From: a bacterium
GTDB taxonomy: Bacteria > Bacillota > Clostridia > Lachnospirales > Lachnospiraceae
Reading direction: 5' to 3'
NCBI GenBank assembly: GCA_004562765.1
Contig: SFRL01000050.1
Span: 1 to 22,464, forward strand
Length of the DNA: 22,464 nt
Shown: positions 15,506 to 22,464 of the stretch, in pieces
Position numbering within the stretch: position 1 is the first letter of the stretch
Layout: each line of letters starts with the position of its first letter
The notes under the pieces: model-generated
The model's database searches: none
The model's input: only the letters and a program-made list of their open reading frames with translations
What the model was told of the DNA's origin: nothing
Translations under genes and position numbers: made by a program

Positions 15506-17745
15506 TAGCGCTTGACTCCTTTTGTATCTCTGTTACATATGTGCAGCCGATTCAATGCCACCTGCTTGTCCTTGCCGCCAAACTGCGCGTTCGTATCATC
15601 TGCAGCAAGATAATAGATCGCAGACAGCTCATCGCCGGTACTCAAACGCATACCGCGTACACCGATCGCCATCTTCTTTTTCTCCGGTACGGAATCGATG
15701 GAAATGCGCAGGAACACACTCTTTGCCGACTCCATAACCAGTGTTGATCCGGGCTGTACCGGACTCACAAAGAGCAATTCATCGCCATCGGCAAGCTTCG
15801 TTGCAGCCGTCGTCCGCTTTCCGACCTCAAACTCCGCACCCTCCACGAGCTTCAGCATCGACGTTTTTGTTCCAAATATCAATTTTTGATCAAGAAGGTG
15901 ACTCATGGCATCCAGATAGATAAAGCTTTCTGTCTTACTGTCGTAATTACTCAGATTATCGATGGGATTTCCCTTTTCCCTGAACTTTCCGAAAGGCAGA
16001 TCCAGCACCTTCAGCAGATGCATGTTTCCGGTATTTGTGAAAATACAGATCCTGTCCGTATTTTTGCACGTGATAGTATAGCGGCTCTCAATGTCTGCAG
16101 CTTCCTTATTACGCTCATAAGTAGCGACATCCACCGCTTTCGCATAACCGAACCGGTCAATGAGTACGACCACATCCATCTCCTCCAGCTTCGGCTCCTC
16201 CACGACTGCCTCCGCCACGTTGTCGATCTCGGTACGACGTGCTCTGTCATACTCCTTTTTAAAACCGTCCAGTTCCTTGATGATCACCTTTGCCATCGCC
16301 GCGCGACTGCTCAGGATCTTCTCATACTCGGCGATGTTTTTCATCGTCGCATCATGCTCCTTTAAGAGCGCTTCGATCTCCAGGCCGATGAGCTTGTACA
16401 GGCGCATCTCCAAAATAGCTGTCGCCTGCCGCTCCGTAAAGTGAAGCTGTTTGGCATCTTTTTCGGATTCCTTATGTTTAAATTTAATATTTGTCGTATC
16501 TCCGTTTGTAAGACATGCCTTGGCATCTTTGATATTCTTGCTGCCCCGCAGGATCTCAATGATCAGGTCAATGACATCGCAGGCCTTGATCAGACCTTCC
16601 TGTACCTCCTGCTTTTCCAGTTCCTTGGTAAGCAGCGTCTTATACTTTCTGGTGGCAAGCTCGTACTGAAATTCCACATGGTGGCGGATCATCGGTACCA
16701 GACCCATGGTCTCCGGCTTTCCGTCTGCCACCGCCAGCATATTCACACCGAAAGTATCTTCCAGCTTTGTCTTCTTATATAAAAGGTTGCATATGTTTTC
16801 GGCATTGGCACCCTTGCGCAGCTCGATCACAATGCGGATACCCTCCTTGGAGGACTGGTTGGAAATGTCCACGATATCATTTGTGAGCTTCTTTTCCACC
16901 AGCGCATACACATCATTCAAAAACTTGCCGATGCCTGCACCGATCATCGTATAGGGGATCTCGGTGACGACGATACACTCCTTGCCGCCCTTCATCTTCT
17001 CGATCTCAACCTTGCCGCGGATCTTGATCTTTCCGACTCCGGTTGAATAGATGCTCAAAAGCTCATCCTGATTTGTAACGATGCCTCCGGTGGGAAAATC
17101 CGGCCCTTTGATGTATTGCATCATCTGTTCCGTATTGATGTCCGGGTCTTTCATATAAGCCTTGACACCCTCGATCACTTCACCGAAATTGTGCGGCGGG
17201 ATCGAAGTAGCCATTCCGACGGCAATACCTTCTGCACCGTTGATCAGGATATTGGGCACCTTGACCGGAAGCACCTCGGGTTCTTTTTCCGTCTCGTCAA
17301 AGTTCGGAACAAAATCCACCACGTCCTTGTCCAGATCTGCCAGATATGCCTCCTGCGTGATCTTATGCAGTCTGGCTTCCGTATAACGCATCGCAGCCGC
17401 GCCGTCGCCCTCGATGGATCCGAAATTTCCGTGCCCATCTACCAGCGGAAGACCTTTTTTGAAATCCTGTGACATCACAACCAGCGCCTCGTAGATGGAG
17501 CTGTCGCCGTGGGGGTGATATTTACCCATCGTATCACCCACGATACGCGCGCTCTTACGGTAAGGCTTATCATAGCGGATGCCCAGCTCATACATATCGT
17601 AGAGTGTTCTCCGCTGTACCGGCTTTAATCCGTCGCGCACGTCCGGAAGCGCACGGGCAACGATAACACTCATCGCATAATCGATATAGGACTTTTGCAT
17701 TACCTCCGAATACTCGGTCCGTATCAGTCTCTCTTCTGATTCCAT
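15505..17745 (-). CDS. Type IIA DNA topoisomerase subunit A (GyrA/ParC family), probably the second (topo IV-like) paralogue
   Basis: The 746-residue DNA cleavage/rejoining subunit carries the catalytic tyrosine Tyr121 in AAAMRYTEARL. The quinolone-determining stretch reads HPHGDSSIYEAL, with Ser82 and Glu86 at the positions of E. coli GyrA Ser83 and Asp87. The winged helix and tower (to about 480) are followed by a beta-pinwheel C-terminal domain. I cannot find the GyrA box (Q-x-R-G-G-K-G type) in it; the nearest segment is FGKFREKGNPIDNL. The length (usual GyrA is about 800-850) and missing box favour decatenase (ParC-like) activity over supercoiling, although the core (LVDGHGNFGSIEGD) looks gyrase-like. 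It follows the B subunit gene by 21 bp. Confidence 0.9.
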   Translation of the reverse strand: MESEERLIRTEYSEVMQKSYIDYAMSVIVARALPDVRDGLKPVQRRTLYDMYELGIRYDKPYRKSARIVGDTMGKYHPHGDSSIYEALVVMSQDFKKGLPLVDGHGNFGSIEGDGAAAMRYTEARLHKITQEAYLADLDKDVVDFVPNFDETEKEPEVLPVKVPNILINGAEGIAVGMATSIPPHNFGEVIEGVKAYMKDPDINTEQMMQYIKGPDFPTGGIVTNQDELLSIYSTGVGKIKIRGKVEIEKMKGGKECIVVTEIPYTMIGAGIGKFLNDVYALVEKKLTNDIVDISNQSSKEGIRIVIELRKGANAENICNLLYKKTKLEDTFGVNMLAVADGKPETMGLVPMIRHHVEFQYELATRKYKTLLTKELEKQEVQEGLIKACDVIDLIIEILRGSKNIKDAKACLTNGDTTNIKFKHKESEKDAKQLHFTERQATAILEMRLYKLIGLEIEALLKEHDATMKNIAEYEKILSSRAAMAKVIIKELDGFKKEYDRARRTEIDNVAEAVVEEPKLEEMDVVVLIDRFGYAKAVDVATYERNKEAADIESRYTITCKNTDRICIFTNTGNMHLLKVLDLPFGKFREKGNPIDNLSNYDSKTESFIYLDAMSHLLDQKLIFGTKTSMLKLVEGAEFEVGKRTTAATKLADGDELLFVSPVQPGSTLVMESAKSVFLRISIDSVPEKKKMAIGVRGMRLSTGDELSAIYYLAADDTNAQFGGKDKQVALNRLHICNRDTKGVKR

Positions 17746-17766
17746 TTATTCAATCTCCCTTAAATA

Positions 17767-19686
17767 TTATACATCCAGTTCTGCATCTCTTGCATGTTCA
17801 TAGATAAAAGCCTTGCGCGGCGGCACATCAGTACCCATGAGCATCGCCGTCACATCACTGGCCATGCGTCCGTCCTCGATCTCTACCTTCTTTAACATAC
17901 GCGTCTCGGGATTCAGTGTCGTCTCCCAAAGCTGCTCGGCATCCATCTCACCCAGACCTTTGTAGCGCTGCAGCGTGAAGCTGCCGGTGTGAGTCTTGCG
18001 GTACTTTTCCAGCGCCGCATCATCATAAAGGTATTCCTCCTCACCCTTCTTGGGCATTGCCTTGTAGAGCGGAGGCATCGCGATATAAACATGCCCCTCA
18101 AAGATCAGCTCCGGCATAAAGCGATAAAACAATGTTAAAAGTAAAGTTGATATATGCGCACCATCCACATCGGCATCTGCCATGATGATGATCTTGTCAT
18201 AACGAAGCTTGCTGATATCAAAGTCATTGCCGTATCCTTCCGAAAAACCGCATCCGAATGCATTGATCATCGTCTTGATCTCCGCGTTTGCGAGCACCTT
18301 ATCGATGGAAGCTTTCTCCACGTTCAGGATCTTTCCGCGGATCGGCATAATGGCCTGATACATACGGTTTCGCGCCATCTTTGCGGAGCCGCCTGCAGAA
18401 TCTCCCTCCACGATAAAGATCTCACACTTGGAAGCATCCCTGGACTCACAGTTCGCCAGCTTTCCGTTGGAGTCAAAGGAAAACTTCTGCTTCGTCAGAA
18501 GATTCGTTTTCGCGCGCTCCTCCGTCTTACGGATCTTTGCAGCTTTGAGGGCACAGTCGATCACAGCCTTTAAGGTCTCCAGATTTTTGTCAAAGTAAAG
18601 CTGGATCTCCTCACCGGTCACCTTGGATGTCACCTTTGCAGCATCCTGATTATCCAGCTTCGTCTTTGTCTGTCCCTCAAAACGCGGATCCGGATGCTTG
18701 ATGGAGATCACGGCAGTCATGCCGTTTCGCACATCGGTTCCGGTAAAGTTGGCATCCTTCTCCTTCAAGATACCAAGCTCTCTGGCATACTGATTGATGA
18801 CCGTCGTGAAAACGGTCTTAAAGCCGGTGATATGCGCACCGCCTTCCGCATTATAAATATTGTTGCAGAATCCTAATATATTTTCGTGAAATTCATTCGT
18901 ATACTGAAAAGCTGCCTCCACCTCAATGCCGTCGCTCTCGCCCTTGAAGTAGATCACATCATGGATCGTCTCGAGATTTTTATTCAGATCGCGCACAAAG
19001 CCGGTGATCCCCTCCGGCTCATGGTATTCGATATGCTCGGTTGTCTCTCCCCGCTTGTCCTCGTAGATAATTGTTAAATCCGGATTTAAATATGCAGTCT
19101 CGTGCATACGGCTCTTGACATCATCCTCTTTAAATCTGGTCTTTTCGAAGATCTCCGGATCGGGAAGAAAATTGATCTTTGTCCCGGTCTTTCTCGTCTT
19201 TCCGATCACCGGGAGCAGGCCGTTTTCCAACGGGATCACCGGATTGCCCCGCTCATAGCGGTCATGATGCACAAAGCCTTCTCTGCTGATCTCCACATCC
19301 ATGTAGGTGGATAGCGCATTCACCACAGAGGAGCCAACGCCGTGCAGACCACCGCTTGTCTTATAAGCATCATTGTCAAATTTGCCTCCGGCATGCAGGG
19401 TCGTAAAGACCAGCCGCGCTGCGGAAACACCTTTTTCATGCATTCCCACCGGAATACCACGTCCGTTGTCCTCCACCGTACAGGAACCGTCTGCCTCCAG
19501 CGTCACGCGGATCGTATCACAGTGACCTGCCAGATGCTCGTCCACAGAGTTATCAACGATCTCATAGATCAGGTGGTTCAGACCTTTTCTTGATACACTT
19601 CCAATATACATACCCGGTCTTTTGCGGACTGCCTCCAGTCCCTCCAGCACCGCTATACTGCCGGCATCATAACTGCCCTTTGCCAT
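17767..19686 (-). CDS. Type IIA DNA topoisomerase subunit B (GyrB/ParE family), probably the second (topo IV-like) paralogue
   Basis: The 639-residue ATPase subunit partners the adjacent A subunit. The GHKL ATPase region (about 1-220) shows IYEIVDNSVDEHLAG, VEDNGRGIPVG and GGLHGVGSSVVNALS. The transducer follows. The TOPRIM domain (about 420-540) has the catalytic glutamate in FIVEGDSAGGSAK and the magnesium-binding DADVDGAH. The C-terminus has YKGLGEMDAEQLWETT. The length fits Gram-positive GyrB and ParE alike. The start at 19686 has AAAGGGAG 12 bases upstream. It is the first gene of a unit with the A subunit, a HAD phosphatase and a CPBP protease. The absence of dnaA, dnaN or recF next to it argues that this is not the origin-linked gyrase locus. 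Confidence 0.92.
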   Translation of the reverse strand: MAKGSYDAGSIAVLEGLEAVRKRPGMYIGSVSRKGLNHLIYEIVDNSVDEHLAGHCDTIRVTLEADGSCTVEDNGRGIPVGMHEKGVSAARLVFTTLHAGGKFDNDAYKTSGGLHGVGSSVVNALSTYMDVEISREGFVHHDRYERGNPVIPLENGLLPVIGKTRKTGTKINFLPDPEIFEKTRFKEDDVKSRMHETAYLNPDLTIIYEDKRGETTEHIEYHEPEGITGFVRDLNKNLETIHDVIYFKGESDGIEVEAAFQYTNEFHENILGFCNNIYNAEGGAHITGFKTVFTTVINQYARELGILKEKDANFTGTDVRNGMTAVISIKHPDPRFEGQTKTKLDNQDAAKVTSKVTGEEIQLYFDKNLETLKAVIDCALKAAKIRKTEERAKTNLLTKQKFSFDSNGKLANCESRDASKCEIFIVEGDSAGGSAKMARNRMYQAIMPIRGKILNVEKASIDKVLANAEIKTMINAFGCGFSEGYGNDFDISKLRYDKIIIMADADVDGAHISTLLLTLFYRFMPELIFEGHVYIAMPPLYKAMPKKGEEEYLYDDAALEKYRKTHTGSFTLQRYKGLGEMDAEQLWETTLNPETRMLKKVEIEDGRMASDVTAMLMGTDVPPRKAFIYEHARDAELDV

Positions 19687-19729
19687 AATCTTTCTTTACT
19701 CCCTTTCTATATCTCGTACTACTTCGAAA

Positions 19730-19759
19730 ATTATAACACAACTTATTGTATTGCGTAAA
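19730..19759 (-). promoter_or_regulatory. Promoter of the topoisomerase unit
   Basis: On the minus strand TGTTATAAT (consensus TATAAT at 19730-19735 with an extended TGn) follows a weak -35 TTTACG (19754-19759) at 18 bases. The predicted start is near 19723. Confidence 0.75.
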
Positions 19760-19816
19760 GAAATTTTTTATCTTTTACGAACATTTGTTTGCTTCCTCTT
19801 TTCCATGTATTCCCAG

Positions 19817-19846
19817 TTGTTTTTTCCGTTTAGAAACTGATAAAAT
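19817..19846 (+). promoter_or_regulatory. Candidate upstream promoter of glgC-glgD
   Basis: TTGTTT (19817-19822), 18 bases, TAAAAT (19841-19846) on the plus strand. It could give a leader of about 100 bases; the second candidate nearer glgC may be the main one. Confidence 0.35.
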
Positions 19847-19919
19847 ATTCCCGGAAATCAATAATTACATTTTTAGCTATTTTTTACATATTTATACTGT
19901 TTTTTTACAAAATCTATGT

Positions 19920-19925
19920 TACAAT
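19920..19925 (+). promoter_or_regulatory. Extended -10 promoter of glgC-glgD
   Basis: TGTTACAAT gives a -10 TACAAT with TGn extension; the -35 region is only T-rich. The predicted start near 19932 leaves a leader of about 23 bases containing AGGGGG before the ATG. Confidence 0.5.
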
Positions 19926-19954
19926 TACATAAATATCTACTTTAGGGGGTACAT

Positions 19955-21163
19955 ATGGAAAAAGAAATGATTGCCATGCTTTTAGCTGGCGGACAAGGCT
20001 CCCGGTTATATGCTTTAACCGAGAAGCTTGCAAAACCTGCCGTTCCATTTGGCGGCAAATACCGTATCATTGATTTCCCGTTGTCCAACTGTGTGAATTC
20101 AGGCATCGACACTGTCGGCATCCTGACACAGTATCAGCCTCTGGTGCTGAATGAGTATATCGGCAACGGACAGCCGTGGGATCTGGATCGTCTGCACGGC
20201 GGTGTCCACGTTCTTCCGCCCTACCAGAAAGCGTCCGGTTCTGACTGGTATAAGGGTACTGCAAATGCGATCTGTCAGAATATTTCGTTTATTGAGCGCT
20301 ACAACCCGAAATATGTCATCATCCTTTCCGGTGACCAGATCTGCAAACAGGACTACAGCGATTTTCTGCGTTTCCACAAAGAGAAAAACGCCGAATTTTC
20401 CGTTGCAGTCATGGAGGTACCGTGGGAAGAGGCATCCCGCTTCGGTCTGATGGTCGCAGACGAGACCGACCGCATCACAGAATTCCAGGAGAAGCCCAAG
20501 GAGCCGAAGTCCAATCTCGCATCCATGGGTATCTACATCTTCAATTGGGATATCCTGAAGAAGTATCTGCTGGAGGACGATGCAGATCCGAATTCCGAGA
20601 ATGATTTCGGAAACAACATTATTCCGAACCTGCTGCGTGACGGACGCAAAATGTATGCTTATCATTTTGACGGCTACTGGAAGGATGTCGGAACGATCAG
20701 CTCCCTCTGGGAAGCAAATATGGAAGTGCTCGATCCCGAGCATTCCGGCATTGACCTTTTTGATGAAAACTGGAAGATCTACAGCCGCAACAGCGGTATG
20801 GCAGGTCATCACATCAGCGAAACCGCAGAGGTCACCAACTCCATGATCACAGACGGCTGCAAGGTCAGCGGTTCTGTCAAGCACTCCATCCTCTTTGACG
20901 GAGTTACGGTAGAGGAAGGTGCGATCGTTGAGGACGCAGTTGTCATGGGCGGCACGACGATCCGCTCCGGTGCCATCGTAAAGCACTGCATCGTTGCAGA
21001 AAATGTCACCATCAATGAGCAGGCCATCGTCGGTGCAATGCCTACTGCCGAAGAAAAAGGCGTAGCTACAATTGCTTCCGACGTATCTATCGGCAGAGGT
21101 GCCAAGATCGGACCGAACGCAATGGTACGAAATAATGTAAAGGACGGTGAAGAAGAATGGTAA
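19955..21163 (+). CDS. glgC: Glucose-1-phosphate adenylyltransferase (ADP-glucose pyrophosphorylase), catalytic subunit
   Basis: The 402-residue enzyme makes ADP-glucose from ATP and glucose 1-phosphate, the committed step of bacterial glycogen synthesis. The nucleotidyltransferase signature AGGQGSRLYALTEKLAKPAVPFGG spans residues 11-34. Asp127 in LSGDQI matches the catalytic aspartate. Lys180 in EFQEKPKEP contacts the sugar phosphate, and SNLASMGIYIF follows. The C-terminal third (about 285-395) is a left-handed beta-helix with hexapeptide-like repeats (VTVEEGAIVEDAVVMGGTTI). AGGGGG five bases before ATG 19955 supports the start. It is transcribed divergently from the topoisomerase genes and overlaps glgD by seven bases. 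Confidence 0.97.
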   Translation: MEKEMIAMLLAGGQGSRLYALTEKLAKPAVPFGGKYRIIDFPLSNCVNSGIDTVGILTQYQPLVLNEYIGNGQPWDLDRLHGGVHVLPPYQKASGSDWYKGTANAICQNISFIERYNPKYVIILSGDQICKQDYSDFLRFHKEKNAEFSVAVMEVPWEEASRFGLMVADETDRITEFQEKPKEPKSNLASMGIYIFNWDILKKYLLEDDADPNSENDFGNNIIPNLLRDGRKMYAYHFDGYWKDVGTISSLWEANMEVLDPEHSGIDLFDENWKIYSRNSGMAGHHISETAEVTNSMITDGCKVSGSVKHSILFDGVTVEEGAIVEDAVVMGGTTIRSGAIVKHCIVAENVTINEQAIVGAMPTAEEKGVATIASDVSIGRGAKIGPNAMVRNNVKDGEEEW

Positions 21164-22302
21164 GTTCAAACGCAAATGCTATGGGAATTATTTTTCCCAA
21201 CAGTTATGACTCTCTGGTACCGGAACTGGTATCACATCGCCTGATGGCTTCCATTCCGTTTGCAAGCCGTTACCGTATGATCGACTTTTTGCTTTCCAGC
21301 ATGGTCAATTCCGGCATTGACAATATTTCCATCGTATTGCGGCAGAACTACCGCTCGCTCATGGATCACCTGGGAAGCGGTCGCGAGTGGGATCTGACCC
21401 GCAAAAACGGCGGTCTGAATATCATTCCTCCGTTTTCTGAAAGAGGTATTAAAGTGTACAGCGGCCGCGTCGAAGCACTCTACAATATTCTTCCGCTGCT
21501 GCGCAGCTCCAAGGAGAAATATGTGGTCCTTGCCGATGCCAATATTGCTGCTAATATTCATTTTGATGAAGTGATCGCCGAACATGAAGCATCCGGTGCA
21601 GATGTGACCATGATTTACTATAAGGCCGACCTCAGCACACGTTCCGGCTATACCCGTAAGGACACCGATGATTTCTACTATACGCTCCAGCTGGATGAGG
21701 ACAGTCGTGTAAATGAGATCCATATCAACGCACAGGATGTCGGTGTGCAGAATCACTCCATGAATATCTACGTGGTAGACCGCGAATTTTTGATCACGCA
21801 GGTTGAGGATGCCACCGTGCGCGGCAAGATCTATTTCGAGCGCGATGTGCTCCTGCCGAATCTGGACAAGTTCCTTGTAAAGGCCTATGAGTTCACCGGC
21901 TATGTTGCTCTCATCAACAGCATCAAGAGCTATTTTGATGAGAACATGGCACTGCTCAAGCAGGAAAATGCAGATGCATTGTTTGCAGGAAACAACATCT
22001 ACACGAAGGTACGTGACGACAATCCGACCCGCTACACTGCTACCGCACAGGCAAAGAATATCATGGCTGCGGACGGCTGCGTCATCGAGGGAACCGTTGA
22101 GAACTGCGTACTGTTCCGTGGCGTCAAGATTGCCAAGGGTGCTGTCGTAAAGAACTGTATCCTCATGCAGGATACGGTGATCGCCGAGAACACGACTGCC
22201 GAGTATCTGATCACAGACAAGAACGTCACCATTACTGCAAATCAGGAAGTAAAGGGAACGACCTCTTATCCTATGTATATCGCAAAGAGAAAGATTGTTT
22301 AA
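21157..22302 (+). CDS. glgD: Glucose-1-phosphate adenylyltransferase GlgD subunit (non-catalytic paralogue)
   Basis: The 381-residue paralogue of GlgC aligns end to end with it but has lost the catalytic signature. The region of AGGQGSRL reads MGIIFPNSYDSLVPELVSHR, and GlgC Asp127 in LSGDQI corresponds to Ala128 in LADANI. Still conserved are PFASRYRMIDFLLSSMVNSGI, the HLGSGREWDL segment and the C-terminal beta-helix (about 280-365). In Firmicutes GlgD pairs with GlgC in a heteromer and changes its activity and regulation; that is known for the family and inferred here. Its ATG lies within the glgC 3' end (overlap of the GAATGGTAA region), so translation is coupled. A strong terminator follows 16 bases past the stop. 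Confidence 0.96.
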   Translation: MVSSNANAMGIIFPNSYDSLVPELVSHRLMASIPFASRYRMIDFLLSSMVNSGIDNISIVLRQNYRSLMDHLGSGREWDLTRKNGGLNIIPPFSERGIKVYSGRVEALYNILPLLRSSKEKYVVLADANIAANIHFDEVIAEHEASGADVTMIYYKADLSTRSGYTRKDTDDFYYTLQLDEDSRVNEIHINAQDVGVQNHSMNIYVVDREFLITQVEDATVRGKIYFERDVLLPNLDKFLVKAYEFTGYVALINSIKSYFDENMALLKQENADALFAGNNIYTKVRDDNPTRYTATAQAKNIMAADGCVIEGTVENCVLFRGVKIAKGAVVKNCILMQDTVIAENTTAEYLITDKNVTITANQEVKGTTSYPMYIAKRKIV

Positions 22303-22318
22303 TCCTGATTTATAAAAC

Positions 22319-22363
22319 AAAAATCCTCTGGGATCAGATCACTCTGATTCCCGGGGATTTTTT
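22319..22363 (+). terminator. Intrinsic terminator of glgC-glgD
   Basis: A 20-position stem (22319-22338 with 22343-22362; one mismatch, two G-U) closes on a TCAC loop and runs into TTTTTT. Because its arm begins with an A-run it could also terminate leftward transcripts. Confidence 0.93.
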
Positions 22364-22369
22364 ATTTAT

Positions 22370-22450
22370 GGGTCGTGACCCTGTTGAGCTCGCGAAGCGT
22401 GCGAAATATAAACCACCCGCTATGCGGGTGCGCGGTGTTTGTTATACAAA
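22370..22450. repeat. Cluster of short palindromes after glgD
   Basis: Three hairpin-forming units occur in 81 bases: GGGTC-GT-GACCC (22370-22381), CACCCGC-TAT-GCGGGTG (22414-22430) and TTTGT-TAT-ACAAA (22438-22450). The middle one resembles REP-like or IS200/IS605-type hairpins in form. No open reading frame or transposase is visible before the window ends. A dispersed repeat is inference. Confidence 0.5.
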
Positions 22451-22464
22451 AAAATCACCTTTCC

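Noticed and set aside
20099..22320. Two long minus-strand open frames (about 358 and 362 codons) opposite glgC and glgD
   Set aside because: Both mirror the paralogous genes on the other strand; the length reflects codon bias. Their composition is not protein-like in pattern and no ribosome binding site is convincing.

Overview
The window looks like an ordinary chromosomal stretch from a Gram-positive anaerobe of the class Clostridia, most likely the family Lachnospiraceae. The reasons are a CIRCE/HrcA-controlled groESL operon, a neighbouring glgC-glgD pair (the Firmicutes glycogen arrangement with a degenerate GlgD), an XpaC/TelA gene pair, strong Shine-Dalgarno sites, SigA-type promoters and intrinsic terminators. 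Placement below class level is inference. I see no phage, IS transposase, CRISPR array, rRNA or tRNA gene.

Layout, left to right: (1) 1-1700, leftward groES-groEL, with groEL running off the left edge, a consensus promoter and a perfect CIRCE operator; (2) 1835-4840, a leftward unit telA - Cof-type HAD phosphatase (GTGA overlap) - secreted Ig-like protein, ending in a strong terminator; (3) 4862-6185, leftward xpaC with its own promoter, which closely resembles the telA promoter; (4) 6211-7543, leftward two-gene ThrE-type transporter (large and small subunits); (5) 7618-13806, leftward gltB-gltD (glutamate synthase), ending in a terminator; (6) 13942-19759, leftward type IIA topoisomerase B subunit - A subunit - PpaX/Gph-like HAD phosphatase - CPBP membrane protease, tightly packed with overlapping stops and starts and closed by a hairpin terminator; (7) 19920-22363, rightward glgC-glgD (7-base overlap) ending in a long terminator; (8) 22370-22464, a noncoding tail dense in short palindromes.

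The coding content is mostly housekeeping: protein folding, ammonia assimilation, DNA topology and glycogen precursor synthesis. The less understood part is 1.9-6.2 kb. There xpaC and telA, a widely paired but poorly understood set, appear to share a duplicated promoter/initiation module, and telA has a 13-bp perfect inverted repeat over its predicted transcription start. I found no convincing new multi-gene system. The points most worth checking are the paired xpaC/telA promoters, extra palindromes in the groESL control regions, a hairpin between the best Shine-Dalgarno and the start codon of gltB, and the palindrome cluster at the right end. Several start sites are placed downstream of the longest open frame, where promoters, terminators or ribosome binding sites require it.
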